Assembly: GCF_900110215.1 (NCBI RefSeq)
Contig: NZ_FOCX01000008.1
Span: 99,800 to 163,799, forward strand
Origin: Halorientalis persicus
GTDB lineage: Archaea > Halobacteriota > Halobacteria > Halobacteriales > Haloarculaceae
DNA: 64,000 nucleotides
Reading direction: 5' to 3'
Of this stretch, positions 25,709-33,903 are shown in pieces (the first letter of the stretch is position 1; each line of letters begins with the position of its first letter). The translations under genes and the position numbers were made by a program. The notes below the pieces were generated by a model. That model was not told the DNA's origin and ran no database searches. It was given only the letters and a program-made list of their open reading frames with translations.

Positions 25709-25932
25709 ATCCGGGGTTACGAGCGAACCATCCTGTGTCTTGTGGACTGGGACGACTCGAACACATCTCGCTGTCGGTCCGTCCGCCGGCGACGGAATCG
25801 ACTCGACGAGCTGCATCGCTTATCGATATTATTTTCCGATTATTTTCTGAACCACCAGCAGTATTCGAAGTGTGTTCACTGAACTGTATTGGAGTAAGAT
25901 TTTAGTGGAATAGTGTGGTAGTTACTGATGGA

Positions 25933-25940
25933 GGAGGTGA
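25933..25940 (+). promoter_or_regulatory. Strong Shine-Dalgarno sequence
   Basis: GGAGGTGA six bases before the ATG at 25946. It decides that start over the ATG at 25928. A TTTTAG box at about 25899-25904 would give a short leader carrying it. Such a leader is unusual here, where most genes look leaderless. Confidence 0.6.
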
Positions 25941-25945
25941 CAGCT

Positions 25946-26179
25946 ATGCCCCGGAGTGACAACGATCGCTCGGATCGTATCGGATTCCCGACACTGAACT
26001 CACTGTCGCGGTACGATCTCGTACTCGCGTTCATTCCGGTGGTGTTCGTCCTGAGCGTCGTCCTCGGCCACCTGCTATCGGTCCCGTTCCGGACGACGCT
26101 CGTCGGCGCGTCGGCGGTCGGTGCGATCGCACTGCTGGATGCGCTGTTCGTCAACCCGCCGATCCGCCCGACGCAGTGA
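25946..26179 (+). CDS. Small two-helix membrane protein
   Basis: A 77-residue protein. The charged N-terminus (RSDNDRSDR) is followed by two hydrophobic segments (YDLVLAFIPVVFVLSVVLGHLL and TLVGASAVGAIALLDALFV). The Shine-Dalgarno at 25933-25940 sets the start. No family recognised. It is 31 bases from the convergent helicase gene. Confidence 0.7.
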   Translation: MPRSDNDRSDRIGFPTLNSLSRYDLVLAFIPVVFVLSVVLGHLLSVPFRTTLVGASAVGAIALLDALFVNPPIRPTQ

Positions 26180-26210
26180 CTATCCTGTCCTTCGCGCTCT
26201 CCCGAAGCCG

Positions 26211-28196
26211 TTAGCTGTCGCTGTCGGTATCGCTGTCGCCGGTGCCTTCGGTTCCGTCGGCAGCGTCTCCTTTACTCACGCCGTCGGCATCCGCATCCGC
26301 GTCGGTGACCGCCTCCGCTTCGGCCTCGGAGACGCGGACGCCTTTCGAGGAGAGGTGGCGCATCCGACGCTGTGCGAAATCTTCCTCGCGGCTTCCCCGC
26401 GTCGCCAGCACGTAGACCAGGGATCTACCTTCCGGGCGCATGGTCCGGCCGGCTCGCTGGGCACCCTGTCGGCGCGACCCGCCCAGTCCGGAGGCGACGA
26501 CGGCCAACTCCGCGTCTGGCAGGTCGATCCCCTCGTCGCCGACCCGTGAGACGATGAGCGTGTCGCGATCGCCACGCCGGAACTCGCCCAGCAGTCGCTC
26601 GCGCCGGCTGTGTGGCATCTCGCCGCTGACGAACGGCACGTCGAGGGCGGCCGACAGCGCCCGGCCCTGATCGAGGTAGTCACAGAAGACGATCGCCTTC
26701 TTGTCGGGATGCCGGGAGAGGATGTAGCGGGCTTCCGCCATCTTGGCCGGGTTCGACGCCGCTAGCTGCCGGCGCTCGTGGCCGTCGGAGCTGACGTACT
26801 GGTTGCGCGCGTCCTCGTCGTCCCAGGGGACGTACCGGATCTCGACCTCCGGTTCGGCGACGAAGCCGGCCTCGAACAGGGCGTCCCAGTCGGTCCCGAT
26901 GGGCGGTCCGATCAGCGTGTAGATCTCTTCTTCCCTGTCGTCCTCACGGACGGGCGAGGAGGACAGCCCGAGGCGGTGTTTTGTCTGGAGGTCCGCACTC
27001 CGTCGCGCTACCGCGGCGGGAATGTGGTGCACCTCGTCGTATATGACCAGCCCCCACTCGCGGCTGTCGAACAGTTGCCGGTGCCGGTCCATCCCGGCGG
27101 TCTGGTACGTGGCGATGGTCACCGGTGCGACGGTCTTCTCGCCGCCGTGGTACTCGCCGACCTGCTCTTCGGTCAGCGTCGTCCGCGCGAGGATCTCCTC
27201 GCGCCACTGGCCGGCGAGTTCGCGGCTGGGGACGAGGATCAACGACTCCCCGCCGACGCGGGCCAAAATGGCAAGTGCCGCGACGGTCTTGCCCGCGCCG
27301 GGCGGACCCACCAGCACACCGGATTTTGTCTCCAGGAACTCGCTCACCCACTCGTGCTGGTAGTCCCGGAGATCGAGGGTCAGGTCGAGGGCCAGATCGT
27401 CGCCGGTGTCGAGGTCGCGCTCGTCCTGCACCGGGTAGCCGGCCTCGTAGAGGGTGCGCTTGACCTCGGCGACGGCCTCCTCGGCGACCCAGCTCTCCGT
27501 GTCGGAGATGGCCGCCCGGAGCTGTCCCTCGTCGAGTTTCTCGCGGGCGACGTTGCCCATCAGCGAGTCCGTCGCCGCCTCGAGGACGACGTAGCCGTCC
27601 TCGTGCGTGCGGAGTGTGAACCGATGAGCGCGTTTCCACTGGTCTTCGATCCACGCCTCCAGTTCGGGCGACCGTTCGGGCAGTACGTCCCTGACGGTGC
27701 CGAGCAAATCCTCGAAGTCGTCGTAGGGCGCGCCCCAGATGTCCTCCCGACGGAGTTCGTAGAGGTACCCGCCGCGGTGGGTCGTGTCGACGAGGTGGGC
27801 GAACTGCGAGAGCTGTGCCCGCGTGAACTGCGTCGGGTGGTCGATGACGATCTCGCGGCGGCCCGGAAAGAGGATCACCCGTTCGCGGTCGACGAGGTCC
27901 GCCCAGTCCGTGGGATACCAGACGACGGGATCGGCTGATACGTCGAGGCGGTCGACCGCGCGCTCGTCGGCCAGCCGATCCAGTTCGGTGCTGGCCTCCT
28001 CCTGGGTCCAGTCCAGGGCCTGCGCGACGTGGCTGGCGGTGACGACGGGCCGCCCGATATCCTGGATTACGTCGGCGAAGGTCTCGGCGTCGAGGAGAGC
28101 CGCCTCGTCGCCGTTCTCGTCGACCGCTGACGAGTCGCCGTGCTGGTCACTCTCGCGTTCGGCATCCGTGCCGCCGGTGTCGTCGCTGTCGGTCAC
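26211..28196 (-). CDS. XPB/Rad25-type DNA repair helicase
   Basis: A 661-residue superfamily 2 helicase. An acidic N-terminus (1-40) precedes a helix-turn-helix-like region (about 45-110) and a damage-recognition-like region. The helicase core begins near 270, with Walker A GPPGAGKT (about 298), motif II DEVHH (about 390), motif III LGLSSSPVR, motif V FCDYLDQ/VGDEGIDLPDAE and motif VI QRAGRTMRPEG. The C-terminus is a long acidic tail. It is the archaeal counterpart of the TFIIH helicase XPB, implicated in nucleotide excision repair. No Bax1 nuclease gene is adjacent. Confidence 0.88.
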   Translation of the reverse strand: MTDSDDTGGTDAERESDQHGDSSAVDENGDEAALLDAETFADVIQDIGRPVVTASHVAQALDWTQEEASTELDRLADERAVDRLDVSADPVVWYPTDWADLVDRERVILFPGRREIVIDHPTQFTRAQLSQFAHLVDTTHRGGYLYELRREDIWGAPYDDFEDLLGTVRDVLPERSPELEAWIEDQWKRAHRFTLRTHEDGYVVLEAATDSLMGNVAREKLDEGQLRAAISDTESWVAEEAVAEVKRTLYEAGYPVQDERDLDTGDDLALDLTLDLRDYQHEWVSEFLETKSGVLVGPPGAGKTVAALAILARVGGESLILVPSRELAGQWREEILARTTLTEEQVGEYHGGEKTVAPVTIATYQTAGMDRHRQLFDSREWGLVIYDEVHHIPAAVARRSADLQTKHRLGLSSSPVREDDREEEIYTLIGPPIGTDWDALFEAGFVAEPEVEIRYVPWDDEDARNQYVSSDGHERRQLAASNPAKMAEARYILSRHPDKKAIVFCDYLDQGRALSAALDVPFVSGEMPHSRRERLLGEFRRGDRDTLIVSRVGDEGIDLPDAELAVVASGLGGSRRQGAQRAGRTMRPEGRSLVYVLATRGSREEDFAQRRMRHLSSKGVRVSEAEAEAVTDADADADGVSKGDAADGTEGTGDSDTDSDS

Positions 28197-28275
28197 TGTT
28201 GGCCGGTTGGCTACGGACGGACAAACGGCTTACGTCCCGCGAACGCTGAGAAAACACGCGGTGCTGAGCGGGGAC

Positions 28276-28410
28276 TCACTGGATGTAGGAGGGTTCCTCC
28301 CCGTCGCAGTCGCTCTCGTGGGCGCGGGCGTCTTCTTTGTCGTCGAACATGAGTCCGCACTCCTCGCATTTGTACCAGGTCACGTCGTCGCGCTGCGTTT
28401 GCACGACCAT
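28276..28410 (-). CDS. Small C2H2-type zinc finger protein
   Basis: A 44-residue protein starting [14 protein letters not shown]. Residues 17-36 form a single Cys2/His-Cys zinc finger ([21 protein letters not shown]), with four Cys/His at the expected spacing. The upstream open frame is arginine-rich antisense sequence of the cdc48 start region and is excluded. Such tiny zinc fingers are common in haloarchaea with largely unknown roles, possibly protein or nucleic acid binding. It is divergent from cdc48, 77 bases away. Confidence 0.85.
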   Translation of the reverse strand: MVVQTQRDDVTWYKCEECGLMFDDKEDARAHESDCDGEEPSYIQ

Positions 28411-28487
28411 GCGGGAAAGTGGTACGCCCGGCGGTATATGCGTTTCTCCGGGGAAACCTCTTGACGGTGGGGCGACTACGACCGCGC

Positions 28488-30614
28488 ATGAGCGACGAGC
28501 ACGGCGTCGAGCTGACCGTCGCCGGCGCTGACAAGCGCGACGCCGGTCGCGGCGTGGCACGCCTCCCCGAACCCGCACGCCGTCGACTGGGCGTCCTCAG
28601 TGGCGACCCCGTCGTCGTCCGCGGCGAGCGCGAGACCGTCGCGAAAGTCTGGCCCACCGACGACGGCGACGACGTGGTCCGCATCGACGCCGACACGCGA
28701 GCAAACGCCGGCGTCAACGTCGGCGACACCGTCACCGTCGCGACCACCTCCGTCGAGGAAGCCGGCATCGTCTCGGTCCGACCCACCGAGTCGCCGCCGG
28801 ACGATAGCGACACCGACGCGCTCGTCGCGGACGCCCTCCTCGACCGCCCGATTCGGGAAGGCGAGCGCGTCCACGTCGACGGCCTCGGGGTCGTGGTCGT
28901 CTCCCTGACCGACCCCGACGGCCCCGTCCGGGTCGTCGAAGACACCGAAGTCACCGTCCTGCCGGGCATCGACCTCGACCTGGGCGACGGCTCCGCCCCG
29001 GAGGACGCGATCCCGGACGACGCACCCGACGCCGAGGCAGGCGAGCAGGCCGAAGACCTCGGTGCGACCTACGAGGACATCGGCGGCCTCGACGGCGAAC
29101 TCGACATGGTACGGGAGATGATCGAACTCCCGCTCTCGGAACCGGACCTGTTCCGCCGGCTCGGGATCGACCCACCGAAGGGAGTCCTGCTGTACGGCCC
29201 GCCCGGCACCGGGAAGACGCTGATCGCCCGCGCCGTGGCCAACGAGGTCGACGCCCACTTTCGGACCATCTCGGGTCCGGAAGTCGTCTCGAAGTACAAA
29301 GGCGAGAGCGAGGAACGCCTCCGCGAGGCCTTCGAGGCGGCCGAGGAAAACGCCCCGGCGATCCTCTTTCTCGACGAGATCGACTCCATCGCCGGCCAGC
29401 GCGACGAGGACGCCGACATGGAGAACCGCGTGGTCGCCCAGTTGCTGACTCTGCTCGACGGGCTGGAAGACCGGGGCCGCGTGGTCGTCATCGGCGCGAC
29501 CAACCGGGTCGACAGCATCGACCCCGCGCTCCGGCGTGGTGGCCGGTTCGACCGCGAGATCGAGATCGGCGTCCCCGACGAGACGGGCCGCCACGAGATC
29601 CTGGAAGTCCACACCCGCGGGATGCCGCTCGGGGACGACGTCGGCCTCGACCGACTGGCCGCCCGGACCCACGGGTTCGTCGGTGCCGACCTTCAGTCAC
29701 TCGTCACCGAGGCGGCGATGTCGGCGCTGCGGCGCACTCGCGAGGAACCGGTCGTCGCCCGCGAAGACTTCGAGGCGGCGCTGGCGGCGGTCGATCCCTC
29801 CGCGATGCGGGAGTACGTCGCCGAGTCGCCGGGCGTCGCCTTCGACGACGTGGGCGGGCTGGCGGAGGCCAAGGACCGACTCACGGAAGCCGTCGAGTGG
29901 CCGCTCGCCTACACGGAACTGTTCGAGGCCACGAAGACCGACCCGCCCTCGGGCGTCCTGCTGTACGGCCCGCCGGGCACGGGGAAGACCCTGCTCGCGC
30001 GGGCGCTGGCCGGCGAGAGTGACGTGAACTTCATCCACGTCGCCGGCCCGGAACTGCTCGACAAGTACGTCGGCGAGTCCGAGAAGGCCGTCCGCGAGGT
30101 GTTCGAGCGCGCCCGACAGGCCGCCCCCTCGATCGTCTTCTTCGACGAGATCGACGCCATCGCCGGCCGGCGCGGCGAGACGGGCGAAGCGACCGAACGG
30201 GTCGTCTCACAGCTGTTGACGGAACTGGACGGGCTGGCGGAGAACCCGAATCTCGTGGTGCTGGCGGCGACGAACCGCCGGGACGCGCTCGATCCAGCCC
30301 TCCTCCGTCCGGGACGGCTGGAGGAACACATCGAGGTGCCGGACCCCGACGCCGACGCCCGCCGGGAGATTCTTGCCGTCCACACACGCGAGAAACCCAT
30401 CGCCGACGACGTGTCGCTGGTCGATCTGGCCGCCGAGACCGAGGGGTTCTCTGGGGCGGAACTCGACGCCCTGGTTCGGGACGCCTCGATGCGGGCCATC
30501 CGCGCGTTCGCCCGCGAACACGGGCCCGACGAGGCCACCGCGCGCGCCGACGAAGTGCTGATCGGGACCGACCACTTCGAGGCCGCGCTCGCCGAACTGG
30601 ACCGACACGACTGA
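28488..30614 (+). CDS. cdc48: Cdc48/VCP-type AAA+ ATPase
   Basis: A 708-residue unfoldase. The N-domain (double-psi barrel plus second subdomain, residues 1-190) precedes D1 with Walker A GPPGTGKT (about 237) and Walker [11 protein letters not shown]2 has Walker A GPPGTGKT (about 494) and Walker [11 protein letters not shown]1 and D2 each have the arginine-finger segment RxGRF/RPGRL. Haloarchaea carry several Cdc48 paralogues that unfold proteins for the proteasome. The start at 28488 gives the N-domain sequence [20 protein letters not shown]; longer frames add nothing homologous. Confidence 0.95.
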   Translation: MSDEHGVELTVAGADKRDAGRGVARLPEPARRRLGVLSGDPVVVRGERETVAKVWPTDDGDDVVRIDADTRANAGVNVGDTVTVATTSVEEAGIVSVRPTESPPDDSDTDALVADALLDRPIREGERVHVDGLGVVVVSLTDPDGPVRVVEDTEVTVLPGIDLDLGDGSAPEDAIPDDAPDAEAGEQAEDLGATYEDIGGLDGELDMVREMIELPLSEPDLFRRLGIDPPKGVLLYGPPGTGKTLIARAVANEVDAHFRTISGPEVVSKYKGESEERLREAFEAAEENAPAILFLDEIDSIAGQRDEDADMENRVVAQLLTLLDGLEDRGRVVVIGATNRVDSIDPALRRGGRFDREIEIGVPDETGRHEILEVHTRGMPLGDDVGLDRLAARTHGFVGADLQSLVTEAAMSALRRTREEPVVAREDFEAALAAVDPSAMREYVAESPGVAFDDVGGLAEAKDRLTEAVEWPLAYTELFEATKTDPPSGVLLYGPPGTGKTLLARALAGESDVNFIHVAGPELLDKYVGESEKAVREVFERARQAAPSIVFFDEIDAIAGRRGETGEATERVVSQLLTELDGLAENPNLVVLAATNRRDALDPALLRPGRLEEHIEVPDPDADARREILAVHTREKPIADDVSLVDLAAETEGFSGAELDALVRDASMRAIRAFAREHGPDEATARADEVLIGTDHFEAALAELDRHD

Positions 30615-30673
30615 CACCGTCGGCGTCCCGCCCTCTACGCTCCGCTTCCCGGACTGTGGATCTAGCAGGAACA

Positions 30674-30680
30674 TTTATTA
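30674..30680 (+). promoter_or_regulatory. TATA box of the small gene cluster
   Basis: TTTATTA in ACATTTATTACAG, about 33 bases before the ATG of the 13-codon open frame at 30710. This is a strong TATA word for a haloarchaeon. Confidence 0.55.
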
Positions 30681-30709
30681 CAGACTACGAGCTACACCTA
30701 CGTGTCACG

Positions 30710-30751
30710 ATGAGACCGATAGTACGCGGGCGCTGTACGCTTCTTCCCTGA
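30710..30751 (+). CDS. Possible 13-residue leader peptide
   Basis: A mini open frame encoding MRPIVRGRCTLLP then a stop. It is the first ATG after a strong TATA box and would be translated on the transcript that reaches the 47-residue gene at 30800. Peptides of this kind can be leader peptides, but no known one is recognised. Chance occurrence is possible. Confidence 0.35.
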   Translation: MRPIVRGRCTLLP

Positions 30752-30799
30752 TCCGTATCCGTATCGGTCCCGAAATCACGCGGCTCGCAGACATCCACA

Positions 30800-30943
30800 A
30801 TGAGTACACGCACACCAACCCCGACGGCTCGACCCACGACCACGACAACCGACGACCAGACCGGCGGCGCACCGCTGACCTTCGCGACGGACAACGAGGT
30901 GCCGATCACGGGGCTGTTCGACGCCGAGAGCGACCAGCACTGA
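30800..30943 (+). CDS. Small Thr-rich acidic protein (47 residues)
   Basis: Starts MSTRTPTPTARP, followed by a threonine run and DDQTGGAP, then LTFATDNEVPITGLFDAESDQH. The N-terminal half is a low-complexity Thr/Pro segment and the C-terminal half is acidic. It fills part of the 385-base gap between cdc48 and ccdA, which otherwise holds only the TATA box and the mini open frame. It has no recognised family. It is plausible because of the good codon usage and the upstream promoter. Confidence 0.6.
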   Translation: MSTRTPTPTARPTTTTTDDQTGGAPLTFATDNEVPITGLFDAESDQH

Positions 30944-30999
30944 TCCGCTGTCGTCGGCCGATTTTTCGCTCGATATCTATCCCACCGGCGAGTGACGGC

Positions 31000-31713
31000 T
31001 CAGGCCAATCCGAGCGTGGACAGCCCGTCGAAGACGACCAGGAAGTAGTACAACTGAACCAGCCCGGCCAGCACGACGACGAGGCCGGCGACCTGTGAGA
31101 TGCGGCCGGTCGCCGCCGACAGCCGTCGTACCACGGTGTCTCGTCCCAGTGCGGTCGCGGTCGTGACGCCGATCATCAGGACGCTCATCCCGGCGGCGTA
31201 CGCGCCCAGTGTTCCGACGGTGGCGGCGGGGCCGGTCGTCACCGCGGCGAAGGCCACGCCGAAAAAGAGCGGGGCGGTACACCCCGCGGCCGCCGCGGCG
31301 TAGACCACGCCGAACAGGACGTACCCCGCCGCCGAACGCCGGCGCTCGGGCAGGGGGACGTGGAACGTCGTCGCCTGGAACCGTCCCGTCGCCATCACGC
31401 CCCCGACGACGATCAGCGTCAGTCCCACGACGAGCTCCAGCGCGGCGATTTGCTCGCGGATCCGCGGCCCGACCGCGGCCAGCAAGAGGCCGAGCACGCC
31501 GTACACCAGCGCGAACCCGAGACTCACCAGCAGACCCACGCCCACCGCGCGACCGATGCGGGCCGTCCGCGAGCGTTCGGGTGTCCCCCCCTCCGACGTC
31601 CCGAGATAGTACGCCACGTAGCCGGGCAGGAGCGGGAACGCACAGGGGGCGAAGAAGGTGGCGGTCCCGAGGGTGAACGCGTAGGTCAGCCGGGCCACCC
31701 CGAGTTCCGTCAC
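31000..31713 (-). CDS. ccdA: CcdA-type cytochrome c biogenesis/thiol transporter
   Basis: A 237-residue protein with six or seven membrane helices. The CcdA/DsbD-like motifs are FFAPCAFPLLPGY at the start (Cys in TM1), and AAAGCTAPLFFGVAF mid-protein (Cys in the fourth segment). CcdA passes reducing equivalents from cytoplasmic thioredoxin to extracytoplasmic thiols. Its ATG overlaps the tlpA-like stop by four bases, so the two work together. Confidence 0.9.
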   Translation of the reverse strand: MTELGVARLTYAFTLGTATFFAPCAFPLLPGYVAYYLGTSEGGTPERSRTARIGRAVGVGLLVSLGFALVYGVLGLLLAAVGPRIREQIAALELVVGLTLIVVGGVMATGRFQATTFHVPLPERRRSAAGYVLFGVVYAAAAAGCTAPLFFGVAFAAVTTGPAATVGTLGAYAAGMSVLMIGVTTATALGRDTVVRRLSAATGRISQVAGLVVVLAGLVQLYYFLVVFDGLSTLGLA

Positions 31714-32249
31714 TGCCGGGCCGCCTCCAGTTCCGACTCGATGGTCGCCGCCTCGGCGAGCCCCTTGTGCCGCCAGGTCTCGGTCCCCTCGGCGTCGACG
31801 ATCAGCATCGTCGGCAGTGCCTGCACGTCGTAGGTTGGTCCCGTCTCGACCTCGGGATCCATCGCGACGGGCCAGGTCCCGTCGTACTCCTGCCAGAACG
31901 AACGCACGGTGGCCGCGTCGCGCTCCCAGGTGACCGACAGCATATGCACGTCCGGGAACGCCGACCGGACTTCGCGCAACTCCGCCATCTGTGGCTTGCA
32001 GGGCGCACAGTACGTGGCGAAGAAATCCAGTAGCGTCACGGTCCCGTCGGGCACGACGGGCATCGTCTCACCCGGGGAGCCGCCCACGTCGAGCGTGTCG
32101 AGTGTTTGCGGGCCGTTCTGGGTTCCAGTGCCGTCACCCTCGCTCGCGCCCGGCGCGTCGCGCGTCCCGGGCAACTGTGTGCACCCGCTCAGCGCCGTCA
32201 CGGCGGCTCCAGTCGCGGCCAGAAACGTCCGACGATCGTACCCGCGCAT
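31710..32249 (-). CDS. TlpA-like extracytoplasmic thioredoxin lipoprotein
   Basis: A 179-residue protein with Tat motif (YDRRTFLAATG), lipobox LSGC (Cys near 22), and a TlpA/ResA-like thioredoxin domain (about 55-179). The active site is C-A-P-C in FFATYCAPCKPQM, followed by DVQALPTMLIVD with the cis-proline. The oxidised partner is likely reduced by the downstream CcdA. Reduced thiols of this kind serve cytochrome c or CuA-site (CoxB, NosL) maturation. Confidence 0.9.
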   Translation of the reverse strand: MRGYDRRTFLAATGAAVTALSGCTQLPGTRDAPGASEGDGTGTQNGPQTLDTLDVGGSPGETMPVVPDGTVTLLDFFATYCAPCKPQMAELREVRSAFPDVHMLSVTWERDAATVRSFWQEYDGTWPVAMDPEVETGPTYDVQALPTMLIVDAEGTETWRHKGLAEAATIESELEAARQ

Positions 32250-32380
32250 ACTCCGGCCTCGGGGCCGGGCGTAGAAAAAAGGCGCGTCATCGTGAGCGGT
32301 GGATGCACGACCGTCAGCGCGACCGAACGGGCGCTCTGGAGACCGAACCGTTGATTACGCGCCGTCCGGACAGCAGGCCC

Positions 32381-32992
32381 ATGACCGACACTGTCGAGCG
32401 GGCGAGCGTCTGGGCCGGGCTGATCGCCCCGGTCCTCTCGTTCGTGGGTGTCCTGCTCGCGACACTGGTCTCGCCGTCGTTCGCCTGGACCGGGAACGCA
32501 CTCTCCGATCTGGGCGGACCGACTGGCCCCGTCGCGACGGACCTGACGCGACTCCTGTTCAACGGTGGCCTGATCGCGGGTGGCCTCGTCGCGCTCGGGC
32601 TCGGGTACGCCCTGTTTCTGGCCGCGCGCAACCTCGTCGAACTCGCCGGCATCGGCCTGTTCGGGCTCACGTCGCTCTCGATGGCCCTGATCGGCGTGTT
32701 CCCGCTTCCACAGGACACGCACTTTCTCGTCGCCATCTCCTTCTACGTTCTCCTCTCGCTGGCGCTGTGGGTGTACGGGGCCGGCAATCTCCTGGCCGGT
32801 GATCGGACTCGCGGCGTCGCGACGGTCGGACTCGGCGTCCTGAACTCTGGGGCGTGGGCCGTCTGGGCGGCCACCGGTGAGTTTAGCCGACCGGGGCTGG
32901 CCCTGCCGGAGGTCGTCGGGGCGGCGGCGCTGGCCGGCTGGACCGTCGCGACGGCGCTGTGGGTCCGGCGCCGGCTCGGACATCGGTCGTAA
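32381..32992 (+). CDS. DUF998 family membrane protein
   Basis: A 203-residue protein with about six membrane helices starting MTDTVERAS. It has the DUF998 pattern: WTGNALSDLGGPTGPVATD after TM2, the short loop NGGLIAGG, and GVFPLPQDTHFLVAISFYVLL. Function is unknown. It is transcribed away from the TlpA gene, 131 bases upstream, so it has its own promoter. Confidence 0.85.
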   Translation: MTDTVERASVWAGLIAPVLSFVGVLLATLVSPSFAWTGNALSDLGGPTGPVATDLTRLLFNGGLIAGGLVALGLGYALFLAARNLVELAGIGLFGLTSLSMALIGVFPLPQDTHFLVAISFYVLLSLALWVYGAGNLLAGDRTRGVATVGLGVLNSGAWAVWAATGEFSRPGLALPEVVGAAALAGWTVATALWVRRRLGHRS

Positions 32993-33036
32993 CCTCCTTT
33001 CGCTCGTCTCTCAGCAAAGATAACGTGAGCGATACG

Positions 33037-33045
33037 TTTACAAAA
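33037..33045 (+). promoter_or_regulatory. TATA box of the lipoprotein gene
   Basis: TTTACAAAA centred about 27 bases before the ATG at 33067. Confidence 0.5.
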
Positions 33046-33066
33046 GGCGATTGCCGATAGGATGAT

Positions 33067-33903
33067 ATGCGAAAGCGAGTTCTCGCGACGCTGGCGGTGA
33101 CGCTCCTCGTCGCTCTCGCGGGCTGTACGGGGGGGCTCTCCGGTGGGGAGGGAACGACCACGGACGCAGGAACCGACTCGGGTGAGGCGGCACTCGACTC
33201 GAATACGGCGACGGTGACTTCCTTCGCCTACCCGGCCGGGGCGACGCCCTCCGGGATCGAGAACGTCACCACCCTGCTCGACGCACACGAGGCCGCGCTC
33301 TCGGGATCGAGCGTGACGCTCTCGGGCACGAAGGGATTCTCCGCGGGCGGGAGCCAGAACTCCGCCAGCGCGGGCATCGAGTACACGATCGAACACGAGG
33401 CGGACAGTAACGAGACGCTGACGCGGATCGTCGGCGGCGACTCCGGTGACACGTTCACGTCCTACCTCACGGACGGAACGGCGGCCTATCGCGTCAACGG
33501 GTCCGCCGGCGTCGAGTACGGGGCCGCCTCGACCGCGGTCGACGCGCCCTACGCAGACACCGCGCCGGACAGCTTCACCGGCCGAGCGCTGTTGCGGACC
33601 ATCCTCGGGTCGGGCGAGTACAACGCCACCGACGTGGTCGACCGCAACGGAACCGAACTCGTCCGCTACGACCTCGAAACCGTCGTCTCGACGCCCGACG
33701 CGAAACTGAACATCGGGAGTGACACGGAGGTCGAGGGCACGGTGTTCGTCGACTCGGACGGCGTCATCCACGAGGCCACCTTCAGCGCGACCTCCGGCTC
33801 GGACGAGGGCTTCTCGTTCGGGTACGAGGCCAGCGCGACTTTCTCCGAGATCGGTTCGACGACGGTCGAGGAACCGGACTGGCTCGGCGAGGTCTATTCG
33901 TAG
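33067..33903 (+). CDS. Haloarchaeal surface lipoprotein (DUF7537-like)
   Basis: A 278-residue protein with a Sec-type signal (RVLATLAVTLLVALAGC, lipobox LAGC) and a Gly/Thr-rich linker. The mature part looks like the LppX/LprG-type beta-sheet fold: GTKGFSAGGSQNSAS, YRVNGSAGVEYG, long internal helices, and a C-terminal EATFSATSGSDEGFSFGYEASATFSEIG. Function is unknown, perhaps lipid or surface binding. It is convergent with the channel gene, overlapping it by ten bases. Confidence 0.75.
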   Translation: MRKRVLATLAVTLLVALAGCTGGLSGGEGTTTDAGTDSGEAALDSNTATVTSFAYPAGATPSGIENVTTLLDAHEAALSGSSVTLSGTKGFSAGGSQNSASAGIEYTIEHEADSNETLTRIVGGDSGDTFTSYLTDGTAAYRVNGSAGVEYGAASTAVDAPYADTAPDSFTGRALLRTILGSGEYNATDVVDRNGTELVRYDLETVVSTPDAKLNIGSDTEVEGTVFVDSDGVIHEATFSATSGSDEGFSFGYEASATFSEIGSTTVEEPDWLGEVYS

